Source of the DNA: Deltaproteobacteria bacterium
GTDB taxonomy: Bacteria > Myxococcota_A > Polyangia > GCA-2747355 > JADLHG01
Direction: 5' to 3'
DNA: 40,966 nt
Assembly: GCA_020848905.1 (NCBI GenBank)
Contig: JADLHG010000064.1
Coordinates: 1 to 40,966 of the forward strand
Positions 1 through 7,283 of this stretch are shown piece after piece. The stretch's first letter is position 1; every line of letters starts with the position of its first letter. Below the pieces are notes generated by a model, which was not told the origin of the DNA, searched no databases, and worked only from the letters and a program-made list of their open reading frames with translations. The position numbers were made by a program, and so were the translations under genes.

Positions 1-87
1 CTCCTCGAGCCGATCGGATGGACATCCCCAGCGGAGTATGAGAAGGCCTACTATCTGAGTCACAGCACCTCCGAGAAGGCCGCGTGA
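1..87 (+). CDS. IS3-family transposase, C-terminal fragment (runs off left edge)
   Basis: The frame open from base 1 encodes 28 residues and ends at TGA 85-87. It contains IGWTSPAEYEKAYY, which resembles the C-terminal tail after the DDE integrase core of IS3-family OrfB transposases (usual form G-x-x-S-P-x-E-Y/F-E). The catalytic residues lie outside the window. It sits 39 bp inside the predicted right end of the element, the normal distance for orfB in this family. Whether the full transposase is intact cannot be judged here. Confidence 0.6.
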   Translation, partial: LLEPIGWTSPAEYEKAYYLSHSTSEKAA

Positions 88-126
88 CTCACCCAACCGG
101 GTCTCCGGAGAACCCGGGGCGGTTCA
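1..126 (+). mobile_element. Right end of an IS3-family insertion sequence (partial)
   Basis: The window opens inside an insertion sequence. A transposase C-terminus ends at 87, and the element appears to end at 126. Read on the minus strand from 126, the end is TGAACCGCCCCGGGTTCTCC, which matches the TGAACCGCCCCGGG-type terminal inverted repeat known from IS3-family elements of the IS51/IS407 kind. The left end lies outside the window, so target duplication cannot be tested. Sequence from 127 onward is an open frame without its own good start, as expected if the element had inserted into a gene. Confidence 0.7.
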
Positions 127-429
127 GAGGGCATCGTGGCCTTCGTGGTGGCTACCGCCGACCAGGAAGTGGCCGGCTCGAGCACGAAGCTTACAGCCAA
201 GCTGAAGCTGGCCGCGGCGGGCGCTTCGGCAGCGCAGATCCTCGGAGACCTCGACGTGCTTTCCGGGGCGCGCTCGGCGGTGCTGGATGCCGGCGACTAC
301 GACAATCGAAAGTACGGATTTTCGGGCAGCAATGACTTCTTCGAAGTCACCGTCGAGGGCTCCTCTGCGCTCATCGGCGTCTACGACGTGCTCGTGGACG
401 TGTTTGCACAGCACACGCGGGTCGGTTGA
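127..429 (+). pseudogene. 3' remnant of an unidentified gene cut by the IS element
   Basis: An open frame runs directly out of the IS end and stops at TGA 427-429. A GTG at 136 could start a 97-residue product, but it has no ribosome binding site. The residues read like a folded domain rather than noise: alternating hydrophobic stretches, an Ala/Leu-rich helix around residues 20-45 and a hydrophobic C-terminal strand ending VYDVLVDVFAQ. I do not recognise the family. The simplest reading is the C-terminal part of a gene whose 5' end lies beyond the insertion; a short independent gene is the alternative. Confidence 0.4.
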
Positions 430-506
430 AGGTCCCGGCTCTCCCCTACGCGTCGTGCCATTGTGGAGCGTTTGGCCGTCGCCCGGACGGCCTGCTGCTA
501 GATGCG

Positions 507-722
507 TCAGCCGCCGCCGGAGGAGTCGCAACCGCCGCCTCCACGGCGAACGGCGGTGCTCATCGAGGAACGTGTCGTGCCTGCGACGGCGAAGGCCGAG
601 AAGACACGCTCGGCCGGCTTGCCGCAGCGCTCGCACGACAGCTCCTCGCTACATTCGCTGATGCGGCGCACGGCTTCGAAGCGGTGGCCGCAGTGGGTAC
701 ACTCGAACTCGTAGGTGGGCAT
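507..722 (-). CDS. FmdB-family zinc ribbon protein
   Basis: A 71-residue protein starting MPTYEFECTHCGHRFE, the signature of the FmdB/CxxC regulatory-type zinc ribbon family. Cys8-x2-Cys11 and Cys30-x2-Cys33 form one four-cysteine zinc site in the first 35 residues. The tail is Gly/Ser-rich with a late Cys, a common low-complexity ending in this family. Members are small cytoplasmic proteins of mostly unknown role; some were proposed as regulators of amide or formamide use, but most genomes carry them without that context. It is transcribed divergently from the beta-helix lipoprotein at 902. Family assignment is firm; function is open. Confidence 0.85.
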   Translation of the reverse strand: MPTYEFECTHCGHRFEAVRRISECSEELSCERCGKPAERVFSAFAVAGTTRSSMSTAVRRGGGGCDSSGGG

Positions 723-809
723 GGTGTGGCGCGTCCTCGGGAAACCCTAGCACAGGTCAACCGGGGCGGCAGTCCGGGCCCGGGCGCTGCACAGCCCCCC
801 TCGCGCCGC

Positions 810-834
810 GGGGGCCCTGCCCGACGGGGCCCCC
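810..834. other. GC-rich hairpin in the 723-901 intergenic region
   Basis: GGGGGCCC at 810-817 pairs perfectly with GGGCCCCC at 827-834 across a 9-nt loop. There is no T-tract on either side, so it is not a standard intrinsic terminator. It lies between two divergent genes, upstream of the putative promoter of the gene at 902. Its role, if any, is unknown. Confidence 0.3.
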
Positions 835-850
835 GGTCCGACGGCGCCCC

Positions 851-878
851 TTGCGCCGCCAGCCTCGCCGCGTACAAT
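851..878 (+). promoter_or_regulatory. Possible sigma-70-type promoter of the beta-helix lipoprotein gene
   Basis: TTGCGC (851-856) and TACAAT (873-878) are 16 bp apart. The -10 matches five of six consensus bases and the -35 only its TTG core. The expected start of transcription would be about 15 bp before ATG 902. TACAAT is AT-rich against a very GC-rich background, which is the main support. Confidence 0.35.
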
Positions 879-901
879 CGCCGCCCACGTCGAGGTGGTG
901 C

Positions 902-3088
902 ATGCGCAGAGGGGCAATTGCCGTTTTCCTTGTTGGGGGTTGGCTGGCGAGCCTCTTGGGCTGCGGTTCCAGCTCCGCCGGCGCCGACGCCCAGGCCGCG
1001 GACGGCTCGGTGGCGGACCAGGGGAGCCGCGACCGCGGAGCCGACGCGCGGGAAGGGGACAGCGGCGGTCCGTGCGTGAAGCCCACCTCGGGGCTGGCGA
1101 TCACCAAGGACACGGTGCTCTGCGGGGGCGAGTACAAGCTGGGAGAGCCGGGGGGCAAGGGCGTGATCCAGCTCGCTGCGTCGGGGGTGACGCTGCGTTG
1201 CCGCGGCACGGTGCTCGTCGGCCAGAAGAAGTGGGCCAAGGGGGAGCCGGCGGAGCTCGGCATCGTGATCAACGGCTTCAAGAAGGTCACGGTCGTGGGC
1301 TGCACCGCCCGCGGCTATCGCTACGGCCTGCTGGCCATCGACGCCGAGGAGCTGGAGCTGCGCGAGAACGACTTCTCGGACAACTTCCACGACCCGAACG
1401 CGGAGTGGGTCTTCGACGCGGTGCAGGGGGGAGGGGTGCGGTTCGAGCGCGTGGTCGGCGGCCGCGTGGAGAAGAACAAGCTGGCGCGCAACTGGAACGG
1501 CTTCGAGCTGCGCGAGAGCGAGAAGGTCACCGTGAAGGACAACACGGTGGACCACTGCAGCAACACCGCCGGGCTCGTGCTGAAGAGCCACCACAACGTG
1601 ATCGAGGGGAACGACCTGAGCTGGGCCTACCGGGGCAAGCTCACCTGGCCCACCGCGTGGTGGGGGGTGGACACCAAGGACTCGGCGGGGCTCCTCCTCG
1701 ACGCGGGGAGCTCGTACAACCGCATCCTGAAGAACAACCTGACCTACGGCGGCGACGGGCTCTTTCTGCGCGCGGTGATCGGGGCCTGTCCGCACCACAA
1801 CTATGCCGAAGGGAACGACACCTCGTTCAGCCCGCACAACGCGATCGAGAGCTGGTGCGACGACAACACCTACGTCGGGAACAAGGCCAACAAGAGCGAC
1901 TACGGCATCTGGCTCGGCGGGAGCGACCGGACGCTCGTGCAGGGCAACGAGGTCAACGAGAACCGCTACGACGGGTTCTCGATCCAGATCGGCGAGAGCC
2001 GGGACACGGTGATCGACGGGAACGTCGTCAAGAAGAACGGCCGGGCGGGGATGCTCTTCACGGGGCGCGAGTACCAGGCCTGGCACGACCTGAACCACTG
2101 GAGCGCGAGCCTCGCCAACGCGAGCGGCTACGTGATCCAGCGGAACGACTTCGCCGGCAACGGGAAGCACGACATCTTCCTCACCGCCATCCGGGGCGTG
2201 CTCATCGTGTCGAACACCTTCGACGGCGCGCCGCGCATCGTGGAAGGGCGGGACGCGCTCGACGTGCGGACGCTCGAGCAGGGGGCGACGACGCAGAAGG
2301 ACCCGCCGATCGTGCAGCTCGCGGTGGGCGAAGGGCGCGTCGGGGGCGAGCTGGTGCTCGACGCGGCGGGGTCGGCGAGTCTGGCGGGGGGCAAGCTCTC
2401 GTACTTCTGGCTGGTGCAGGACAACCGCGTGAAGTTCGCGCCGGCGGAGATGCCTGTGCCGCTCTTCGCCGGGCTCGGCCAGGAGACGCAGGTCGTGGTC
2501 CCCGAGCGCCCGGGGGCCTTCGGCGTGCAGCTCCTCGTGGACGACGGCAGTCTCGGGGCAGTGATCTCATCGCGGGTCTATGTCGCGCCCCCCGAGGATC
2601 TCACCGAGGGGACGGCCAAGGAGTGGGCCTTCACCTGCGAGAACAAGCCCGACTGCGTGACCAGCATCGTGGACGACCGCACCTTCCATGTGAGCGGCTC
2701 GGCCTCGGTGCACGTCACGACCGACGCGCCGTATCCCTTCACCCTGCGGCGCGAGGAGCCGGCGGGGCACCCGCGGCGGGTGGGGCGAGGCGGCCTGCTC
2801 GGGTTCTTTCTGAGGGCGAACAACCCGAACGCGACCTGGCAGGGGATGGGGCCCGTCGTCACGCTGCACACGCTGCAGGGGAAGGTCGTTCTCACCCCCG
2901 GGGCGGATCTGCTCGCGGCGGCGCAAGGGGAGTGGATCTTCGTCGAGGTGCCGCCGAGCGGAGGACCGGGCTGGAAGCGGGCCGGGACGGGCGCGCGGGA
3001 GCTGGACGTGACGGCGGTCGAGCTGACGGTGGATACGTACGGGTATCTGGCGTACGACCTCTGGCTCGACGGCTTCGGCTATTACTAG
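902..3088 (+). CDS. Lipoprotein with right-handed parallel beta-helix and C-terminal beta domain
   Basis: A 728-residue protein. I start at ATG 902 because it opens a lipoprotein signal peptide (MRRGAIAVFLVGG... with lipobox LLGC); the 17 codons upstream in frame look non-coding. An Asp/Gly/Ala-rich linker follows. Residues ~100-460 carry many ~22-25-residue turns with an N-x-V/I-x-x-N pattern, such as VEGN/IEGND, RILKNN and LVQGNE, typical of parallel beta-helix (pectate-lyase-like, NosD-like) folds. The last ~200 residues form a separate beta-rich, possibly carbohydrate-binding, domain. The fold suggests polysaccharide binding or cleavage at the cell surface. No catalytic set can be assigned by eye, so the substrate is unknown. 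It ends 17 bp before the convergent gene at 3106. Confidence 0.8.
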   Translation: MRRGAIAVFLVGGWLASLLGCGSSSAGADAQAADGSVADQGSRDRGADAREGDSGGPCVKPTSGLAITKDTVLCGGEYKLGEPGGKGVIQLAASGVTLRCRGTVLVGQKKWAKGEPAELGIVINGFKKVTVVGCTARGYRYGLLAIDAEELELRENDFSDNFHDPNAEWVFDAVQGGGVRFERVVGGRVEKNKLARNWNGFELRESEKVTVKDNTVDHCSNTAGLVLKSHHNVIEGNDLSWAYRGKLTWPTAWWGVDTKDSAGLLLDAGSSYNRILKNNLTYGGDGLFLRAVIGACPHHNYAEGNDTSFSPHNAIESWCDDNTYVGNKANKSDYGIWLGGSDRTLVQGNEVNENRYDGFSIQIGESRDTVIDGNVVKKNGRAGMLFTGREYQAWHDLNHWSASLANASGYVIQRNDFAGNGKHDIFLTAIRGVLIVSNTFDGAPRIVEGRDALDVRTLEQGATTQKDPPIVQLAVGEGRVGGELVLDAAGSASLAGGKLSYFWLVQDNRVKFAPAEMPVPLFAGLGQETQVVVPERPGAFGVQLLVDDGSLGAVISSRVYVAPPEDLTEGTAKEWAFTCENKPDCVTSIVDDRTFHVSGSASVHVTTDAPYPFTLRREEPAGHPRRVGRGGLLGFFLRANNPNATWQGMGPVVTLHTLQGKVVLTPGADLLAAAQGEWIFVEVPPSGGPGWKRAGTGARELDVTAVELTVDTYGYLAYDLWLDGFGYY

Positions 3089-3105
3089 TCGGGACCTCGG
3101 CAGCG

Positions 3106-3828
3106 CTACCGAGCGAGGCCGCGAAGGGCCTGCGCTAACTTCTCGAGCGGCGCGACCCGCCGAGGCTCTGGGTGCGCCTCCTCGCGACCCAGGTAGAGCG
3201 CACCGCCTGGCAGCAGCGTCTCGGGGCGGGCGTCGGGGCGGGCGCGGGGGCCGGTAGCGGGCGCGGTCCAGTAGGCCTCGGCTCCCCGGCGCACCAGGGT
3301 CGCGAGCTCGCGCAGGCGCTGACTTCGCCGCGCGGCCTCGGCCGTCGTCGCGGCGGGACCGTTGCGGGCTCTCCCGGCGAGCTCCGCGAGCTCCTCGAAC
3401 GCGTAGTAGGCGTCCTCGTAGTAGCGCGCGTCGTAGGTCCCCACCCCCGGTCCGAGGGCTCCCAGGCGGACGAGGACCCGCGCCCCGGCGAGCTCTTCCC
3501 ACTGGGCGCCGAGCTTGGGGTCGTTGAGCGCGAAGATGCTGTTCCACCGGCTCGCGGCCTCGGCCGGCAGGCGCCCCGACGCGACGGCCCGGCGGCGATA
3601 GCTCTCCATGAGGCGCTCGATCTGGGTGCGGAGCTCGCGGGGGCCGCCGCTGCGGGCGAAGCGGGGCTCCACGAGGCCGCGTTCGCCCGCGACGATGGCG
3701 CGCTCGAGCGCGAGGGCGTCTTCGGCCTTCATCAACTTGTAGTAGACCGCCGGGCGGTGCTCGGCACGCGCCGCCGCGACGGCGAGCAGCGCCTGCAAGG
3801 CCACGACGGCGAGCACGCGTCGCCTCAT
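3106..3828 (-). CDS. Exported protein of unknown function, partner of the NadD-like gene
   Basis: A 240-residue protein with a clear Sec signal peptide (MRRRVLAVVALQALLAVAAARA, cleavage after ARA). The mature part is mainly charged alpha-helix with several Arg/Glu pairs and a Tyr-rich stretch near the middle (YDARYYEDAYYAFEEL). I recognise no domain. Its ATG overlaps the stop of the upstream gene by 4 bp (ATGA at 3828-3825), so the two are almost certainly co-translated. That suggests a shared periplasmic or surface role. The start is supported both by the overlap and by the signal peptide beginning at this Met. Confidence 0.75.
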   Translation of the reverse strand: MRRRVLAVVALQALLAVAAARAEHRPAVYYKLMKAEDALALERAIVAGERGLVEPRFARSGGPRELRTQIERLMESYRRRAVASGRLPAEAASRWNSIFALNDPKLGAQWEELAGARVLVRLGALGPGVGTYDARYYEDAYYAFEELAELAGRARNGPAATTAEAARRSQRLRELATLVRRGAEAYWTAPATGPRARPDARPETLLPGGALYLGREEAHPEPRRVAPLEKLAQALRGLAR

Positions 3829-4913
3829 CGGTGGGCCTCGTTCGCGGCGGGAGCGGCGCCTCGGGTACGGGCCCGCAGCCAGGTCAGGAGGGGATTCCTC
3901 TCCGAGGGACGCGGGGGCAGAAAGAGGCCCTGGTGCGCGCGCGAGAGGGCGTACGCGGTCAGCGCCCGGAGGCTCACGCGTGTGCCGGAGCGTTCGACGC
4001 CGGCCGCAAACGTGGCTAGATGCTCTCGCGCCTGCTCGGGGGCGGTGGTCGGGCGCACGCGGAGCAGCGGGATGGCGAGCCGGTCGTCGGCAGACAGACG
4101 CCGGGCGGCCTCCGCTCCCGCGAACGGCGCGAGGAGGCGGGCCATCTCGTGCGCCGTGGCACGTCTCGCCTGCAGGATCGCCTGCGCGAAGGGAGGCAGG
4201 GCGAAGGCCTGCGCCACGGCGGCCGGGACCCACGCGTCCACCGGGTCGCCCGCCATCAGGTTCACGACGATGGCGCGCGAGCGCACGGGGGGGACGTCCA
4301 CGGGGAGGTAGCGAATGCGTCGCCCGCCTCCGGCGTAGTCGTGGTCTCCCGCCGCACGAAAGGCGCGCCCCGAGGTGCCGAGGACCCCCTCCGGCGAGGG
4401 CAGCTTGTCGAGGGCCGCCGGCTGCACCGAGACGAGCAGGTCGAAGCGGGAGAGCACCATGTGGTAGCGGACCCAGTGCCGGAGCCCCTGATAGGCGTCC
4501 GCGCCGAGCAGGAGATACAGGTCGTGCGAATCACCGTAGGCCGCCGCCACGCGATGGAGCTGGTCCGCGGTCTCCATCCCGTCCGGGAAGGCGCGACGGA
4601 CGGAGACCTCGGCGCGGTCGGCGAACGCCTGGCGCGCGAGGAAGTGGCGCTGGAGCGCGGTGAACACGTAGCGGTTGCCGGGAACGTGGTTCGGGCGGTC
4701 GTGCTGGGGGAGCACGAGCGCGCGCACCCCGTCCGGGTGCTCGGCCTTCAGGCGGTCCAGGACCGCGCCGAGCTCGGCCCGGTGCGTGTTGTGGATCGGG
4801 TCGAAGCTGCCGGGGTACACGACGAGCGCCGGCCTGCCCCACGCGAGGGCCGGTCCGAGGAGCAGGAGCACGAGGAGGGCGGCGCTATGGCGGAGTCCGG
4901 GCCGCATGGGCAT
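3825..4913 (-). CDS. Exported NadD-like nucleotidyltransferase-fold protein
   Basis: A 362-residue protein. Residues ~1-26 form a signal peptide (Arg-rich start, ALLVLLLLGPALAWG core). Directly after it comes the nucleotidyltransferase signature GSFDPIHNTH (residues 35-44), the G-S/T-F-D-P-x-H-x-x-H motif of NadD/CoaD-type adenylyltransferases. A later VRSRAIVVNLMAGDP stretch aligns with the NadD ISSTxIR motif, though the two Ser/Thr are altered. A ~130-residue C-terminal extension is unassigned. NadD joins ATP to nicotinate mononucleotide in the cytoplasm, so a signal peptide is unexpected. The protein may act on another nucleotide outside the cytoplasm, stay membrane-anchored, or have lost activity. 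A second ATG at 4907 is an alternative start. It overlaps the next gene by ATGA. Confidence 0.75.
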   Translation of the reverse strand: MPMRPGLRHSAALLVLLLLGPALAWGRPALVVYPGSFDPIHNTHRAELGAVLDRLKAEHPDGVRALVLPQHDRPNHVPGNRYVFTALQRHFLARQAFADRAEVSVRRAFPDGMETADQLHRVAAAYGDSHDLYLLLGADAYQGLRHWVRYHMVLSRFDLLVSVQPAALDKLPSPEGVLGTSGRAFRAAGDHDYAGGGRRIRYLPVDVPPVRSRAIVVNLMAGDPVDAWVPAAVAQAFALPPFAQAILQARRATAHEMARLLAPFAGAEAARRLSADDRLAIPLLRVRPTTAPEQAREHLATFAAGVERSGTRVSLRALTAYALSRAHQGLFLPPRPSERNPLLTWLRARTRGAAPAANEAHR

Positions 4914-5123
4914 CGGGCTCCCTAGAGCAACGGGGGTGCCAGCCAGGCGCCGGGGTAGAACGTGGCGCCACGGTTGGGGCTTTGTGGCAGGGGCCGGCTC
5001 GGAGACTGGGTACGGTCTCCGAACTTTGGCTGCTCGGACGGGGATCTGTCCGCATTTCCGTGGGGTGACCCGCTGGGCCAGCGTCGGCTGGTACGCGCGT
5101 CGCTCCTGGGGCACTCTCAAGCA

Positions 5124-5771
5124 GTGCAACGCATCCCGACCCCAGCCGCGATTCGCGAGGCGTTCGCCCGCTGGTCTCGGCGCGAGATCCCGGCGCTGCC
5201 CGGCCGAAGGAACGATCAGCGGGCGGGCGTGCTCGTGCCGCTCGTCTGGACCCCGGAGCCGGTGGCGCTGCTGACCCTGCGGCCGCTGCATCTCTCGCGG
5301 CACGGAGGCGAGGTCTGCTTTCCGGGTGGAAGGCCCGAGGCGGGGGACGAAGACCTGTGGGCCACGGCCGTGCGCGAGGCCCACGAGGAGCTCGGGCTCG
5401 TCGTGGCCGAGCGTCTCGGCGAGCTCTCCGCCATGCCGCTCTACACGTCCGAGTTTCGCCTCGTCCCGTTCGTGGCCGCCGTGGCCGACACGCCGCTGCG
5501 CCCCGATCCGTCGGAGGTGGCCGCCGTGCTGCGGCTGTCGATTCGGGAGGTGCTCGAGCAGCCGGAGATCGAGGGGATCTCGTTCGCCGTCGGAGACGTG
5601 AGCGGCATCGCGCCGCTCTTCCGCACCGACGGACACGTGGTCTACGGCGCGACCGCGTACACGTTCCTCGAGCTGCTCGAGGTGCTCGCGCCGCTCTACG
5701 AGCGGACCCTGCCACCGGTGCGACCGGGCGCCGTGGTCTGGCAGGACCTGCTGCGAGCGCCCGCGGAGTAA
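5124..5771 (+). CDS. NUDIX hydrolase, CoA-pyrophosphatase-like (NudL type)
   Basis: From GTG 5124 the product is 215 residues. The NUDIX box lies at about residues 68-90: GGRPEAGDEDLWATAVREAH followed by EELGL, with the catalytic REAHEE helix intact. Just before it, LTLRPLHLSRHGGEVCFPGG resembles the extra motif of NuCoA-type enzymes (L-x-x-R-x-x-x-L-x-x-H-x-G-x-V-x-F-P-G-G). This favours hydrolysis of coenzyme A or related nucleotides in the cytoplasm. The frame stays open upstream to 4962, but that part reads as non-coding and the usual family length (190-215 aa) fits GTG 5124. No strong ribosome binding site is seen, so the start is uncertain. Confidence 0.8.
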   Translation: MQRIPTPAAIREAFARWSRREIPALPGRRNDQRAGVLVPLVWTPEPVALLTLRPLHLSRHGGEVCFPGGRPEAGDEDLWATAVREAHEELGLVVAERLGELSAMPLYTSEFRLVPFVAAVADTPLRPDPSEVAAVLRLSIREVLEQPEIEGISFAVGDVSGIAPLFRTDGHVVYGATAYTFLELLEVLAPLYERTLPPVRPGAVVWQDLLRAPAE

Positions 5772-5957
5772 GTCAGGGCTCGCCGGCTGATCGCCGCGCC
5801 GCGCCCGCCGCACGAGCCGCGAGCCGCGAGCCGCGCGACCGTGCGAGCCGGTCCCTTCGATTCTCGAGGAGCCTGCGTTCGGCCTGCGCGCGTGCCGTGG
5901 TGTCGCAGGCGCGCGAGATCGGGCACGTCTTCGAGCGTGCGAGCGCCATACGCGGGC

Positions 5958-5973
5958 TGGCATGTCTCGTGCT
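5958..5973 (+). promoter_or_regulatory. Candidate sigma-54 (-24/-12) promoter
   Basis: The sequence TGGCATGTCTCGTGCT fits the RpoN consensus TGGCACG-N4-TTGCW, with the invariant GG (5959-5960) and GC (5971-5972) at the required 10-bp spacing. By my count 10 of the 12 fixed positions match. Transcription would begin near 5984, about 30 bp before the ribosome binding site and start of the gene at 6014. Confidence 0.5.
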
Positions 5974-6013
5974 CAGGGGCGAGTCGAACCTGAGGGTAGA
6001 TGGAGGGATGAGC

Positions 6014-6460
6014 ATGTTCACTGCACTTCGATGGGCGTTCGTGGCTGCCGTGGTGATGACGCTCCCGCAGGTGGCGCGCGCGGAGAGGCCGAGCCTCGGG
6101 CGCGCGGTGCGCGAGCAGGTGGTGCAGCTCGCGTGGCAGCAGCACGCGCAGAAGCAGATCGCGACGGACAACGAGCGGGTCGGGGACCAGATCCTGGCCA
6201 AGCGCTTTCAGCGGTCGTGGGTGCAGAACGTGCGCGTCGAGCCGGAGCGGAAGCGCGACGTGTACTTCGACGGGCACTTCAGCTGGACCCTGGGCCAGGG
6301 CGGCGCCGGGCAGAGCGTCGGGCCCGTGGCGGCCAAGATCGAGAACCTCGGCTTCCTCGGCAACGTGGCGGCCGTCCTGCGCCTCCGGGCCCTGCCGGCG
6401 GTCGAGATGCAGCCCGTGATCGCCCAGCCCTACTTCGTGGAGCGCGACGCCCACCGGTAG
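6014..6460 (+). CDS. Small exported protein of unknown function behind a sigma-54-type promoter
   Basis: A 148-residue product with a signal peptide (MFTALRWAFVAAVVMTLPQVARA). The start is ATG 6014 because GGAGG at 6002-6006 lies 7 nt before it; ATG 6008, two codons upstream, is only 1 nt from that site. The mature protein is Gln/Val/Arg-rich at first (REQVVQLAWQQHAQKQIATD) and has a central segment YFDGHFSWTLGQGGAGQS. I see no known domain. The sigma-54 promoter just upstream suggests expression depends on an activator, and one such activator gene is at 15059-16705, but no link is shown. Confidence 0.7.
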   Translation: MFTALRWAFVAAVVMTLPQVARAERPSLGRAVREQVVQLAWQQHAQKQIATDNERVGDQILAKRFQRSWVQNVRVEPERKRDVYFDGHFSWTLGQGGAGQSVGPVAAKIENLGFLGNVAAVLRLRALPAVEMQPVIAQPYFVERDAHR

Positions 6461-6522
6461 ACCTGGGCACCTTGGCCGCGACCCATCCCGGCATACTGCG
6501 TCGCGAGCGCCGTGAGCCGTCC

Positions 6523-7107
6523 CTAGCGCCCCGGGCCACCGGGGCCGCGGCGGGTCGCTGCGCTGCGGGAATGTAGGACGATTGCCGTCTGACCCCGCAT
6601 GGTCGCGTGCGGCTCGGCCCAGTCCATCTCGCTCGGCCAGGCGGGAACGGTGCCCTCTTCGGCGCGCGCGAGCGGCCGTTGCGGACGCCGGGGCCCTCGC
6701 ACGTTCGCGTCCCGCACGAGCTCCTCCAGGTGCTGCAGGTGTTCGAGGTAGCCGAGGTCGGCGTGGGAGATGACGCCCACGCAGCGTTCGCCCTCGTCGA
6801 GGACCGGCAGGTGCGTCAGTCCCGAGGCGACCATGCGGTCGCGCGCCACGTCCACGGGGTCCACCGGACGGCAACTGACCGAGAGCGGTCGCATGAAGCG
6901 GGCGATGGGGAGATTCGCCGAGCGCGCGTCGGCCAGCACCTTCTCCACCAGTTCGTGATCCGTGATGGTCCCCACGACCTGCATGCGGGTGTTCACGACG
7001 GGAACGAAGGCCAGGTCGTGGTCCCGCATGATGCGCGCGCAGACCGAGACGGACGCTTCACGATCGCACACGTAGGTTCGACGGTTCATCACCTCGCGGC
7101 ACAGCAT
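6523..7107 (-). CDS. Tandem CBS-domain protein
   Basis: A 194-residue protein starting MLCREVMNRRTYVC; the upstream GAGGAGGGG supports this ATG over the longer frame to 7272. Two CBS motifs are visible. The first (~residues 10-65) runs through SVCARIMRDHDLAFVPVV and VGTITDHELV. The second (~75-130) runs through VARDRMVASGLTHLPVLD and VGVISHADL. Such stand-alone pairs bind adenine nucleotides and act as energy or redox sensors in the cytoplasm, usually by regulating a partner. The last ~50 residues are Arg/Pro-rich and likely disordered. It is divergent from the GMC oxidoreductase, with 176 bp between them and no other gene there. Confidence 0.85.
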   Translation of the reverse strand: MLCREVMNRRTYVCDREASVSVCARIMRDHDLAFVPVVNTRMQVVGTITDHELVEKVLADARSANLPIARFMRPLSVSCRPVDPVDVARDRMVASGLTHLPVLDEGERCVGVISHADLGYLEHLQHLEELVRDANVRGPRRPQRPLARAEEGTVPAWPSEMDWAEPHATMRGQTAIVLHSRSAATRRGPGGPGR

Positions 7108-7283
7108 GTCGCCACCCCTCCTCCGCTCGCTCGTACCGAAGAGCGATCGACATGCGACGGCCGTACCATCCGCCGCGGGCACCTCTCCCGGTCTGATTTC
7201 CACGTTCTCGCGGGTCCGGTGCGCACCGCGAACCCGTCGCCGCGGGTCGTTGCGACCCATTCTGCTCTGCACCGTGACGCACT

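Noticed and set aside
560-2170. 536-residue open frame on the minus strand opposite the beta-helix lipoprotein
   Set aside because: Its product is Val/Arg/Leu/Ala-rich without motifs, and it lies antisense to a gene with clear signal peptide and beta-helix pattern. Long antisense frames are common at this GC content.
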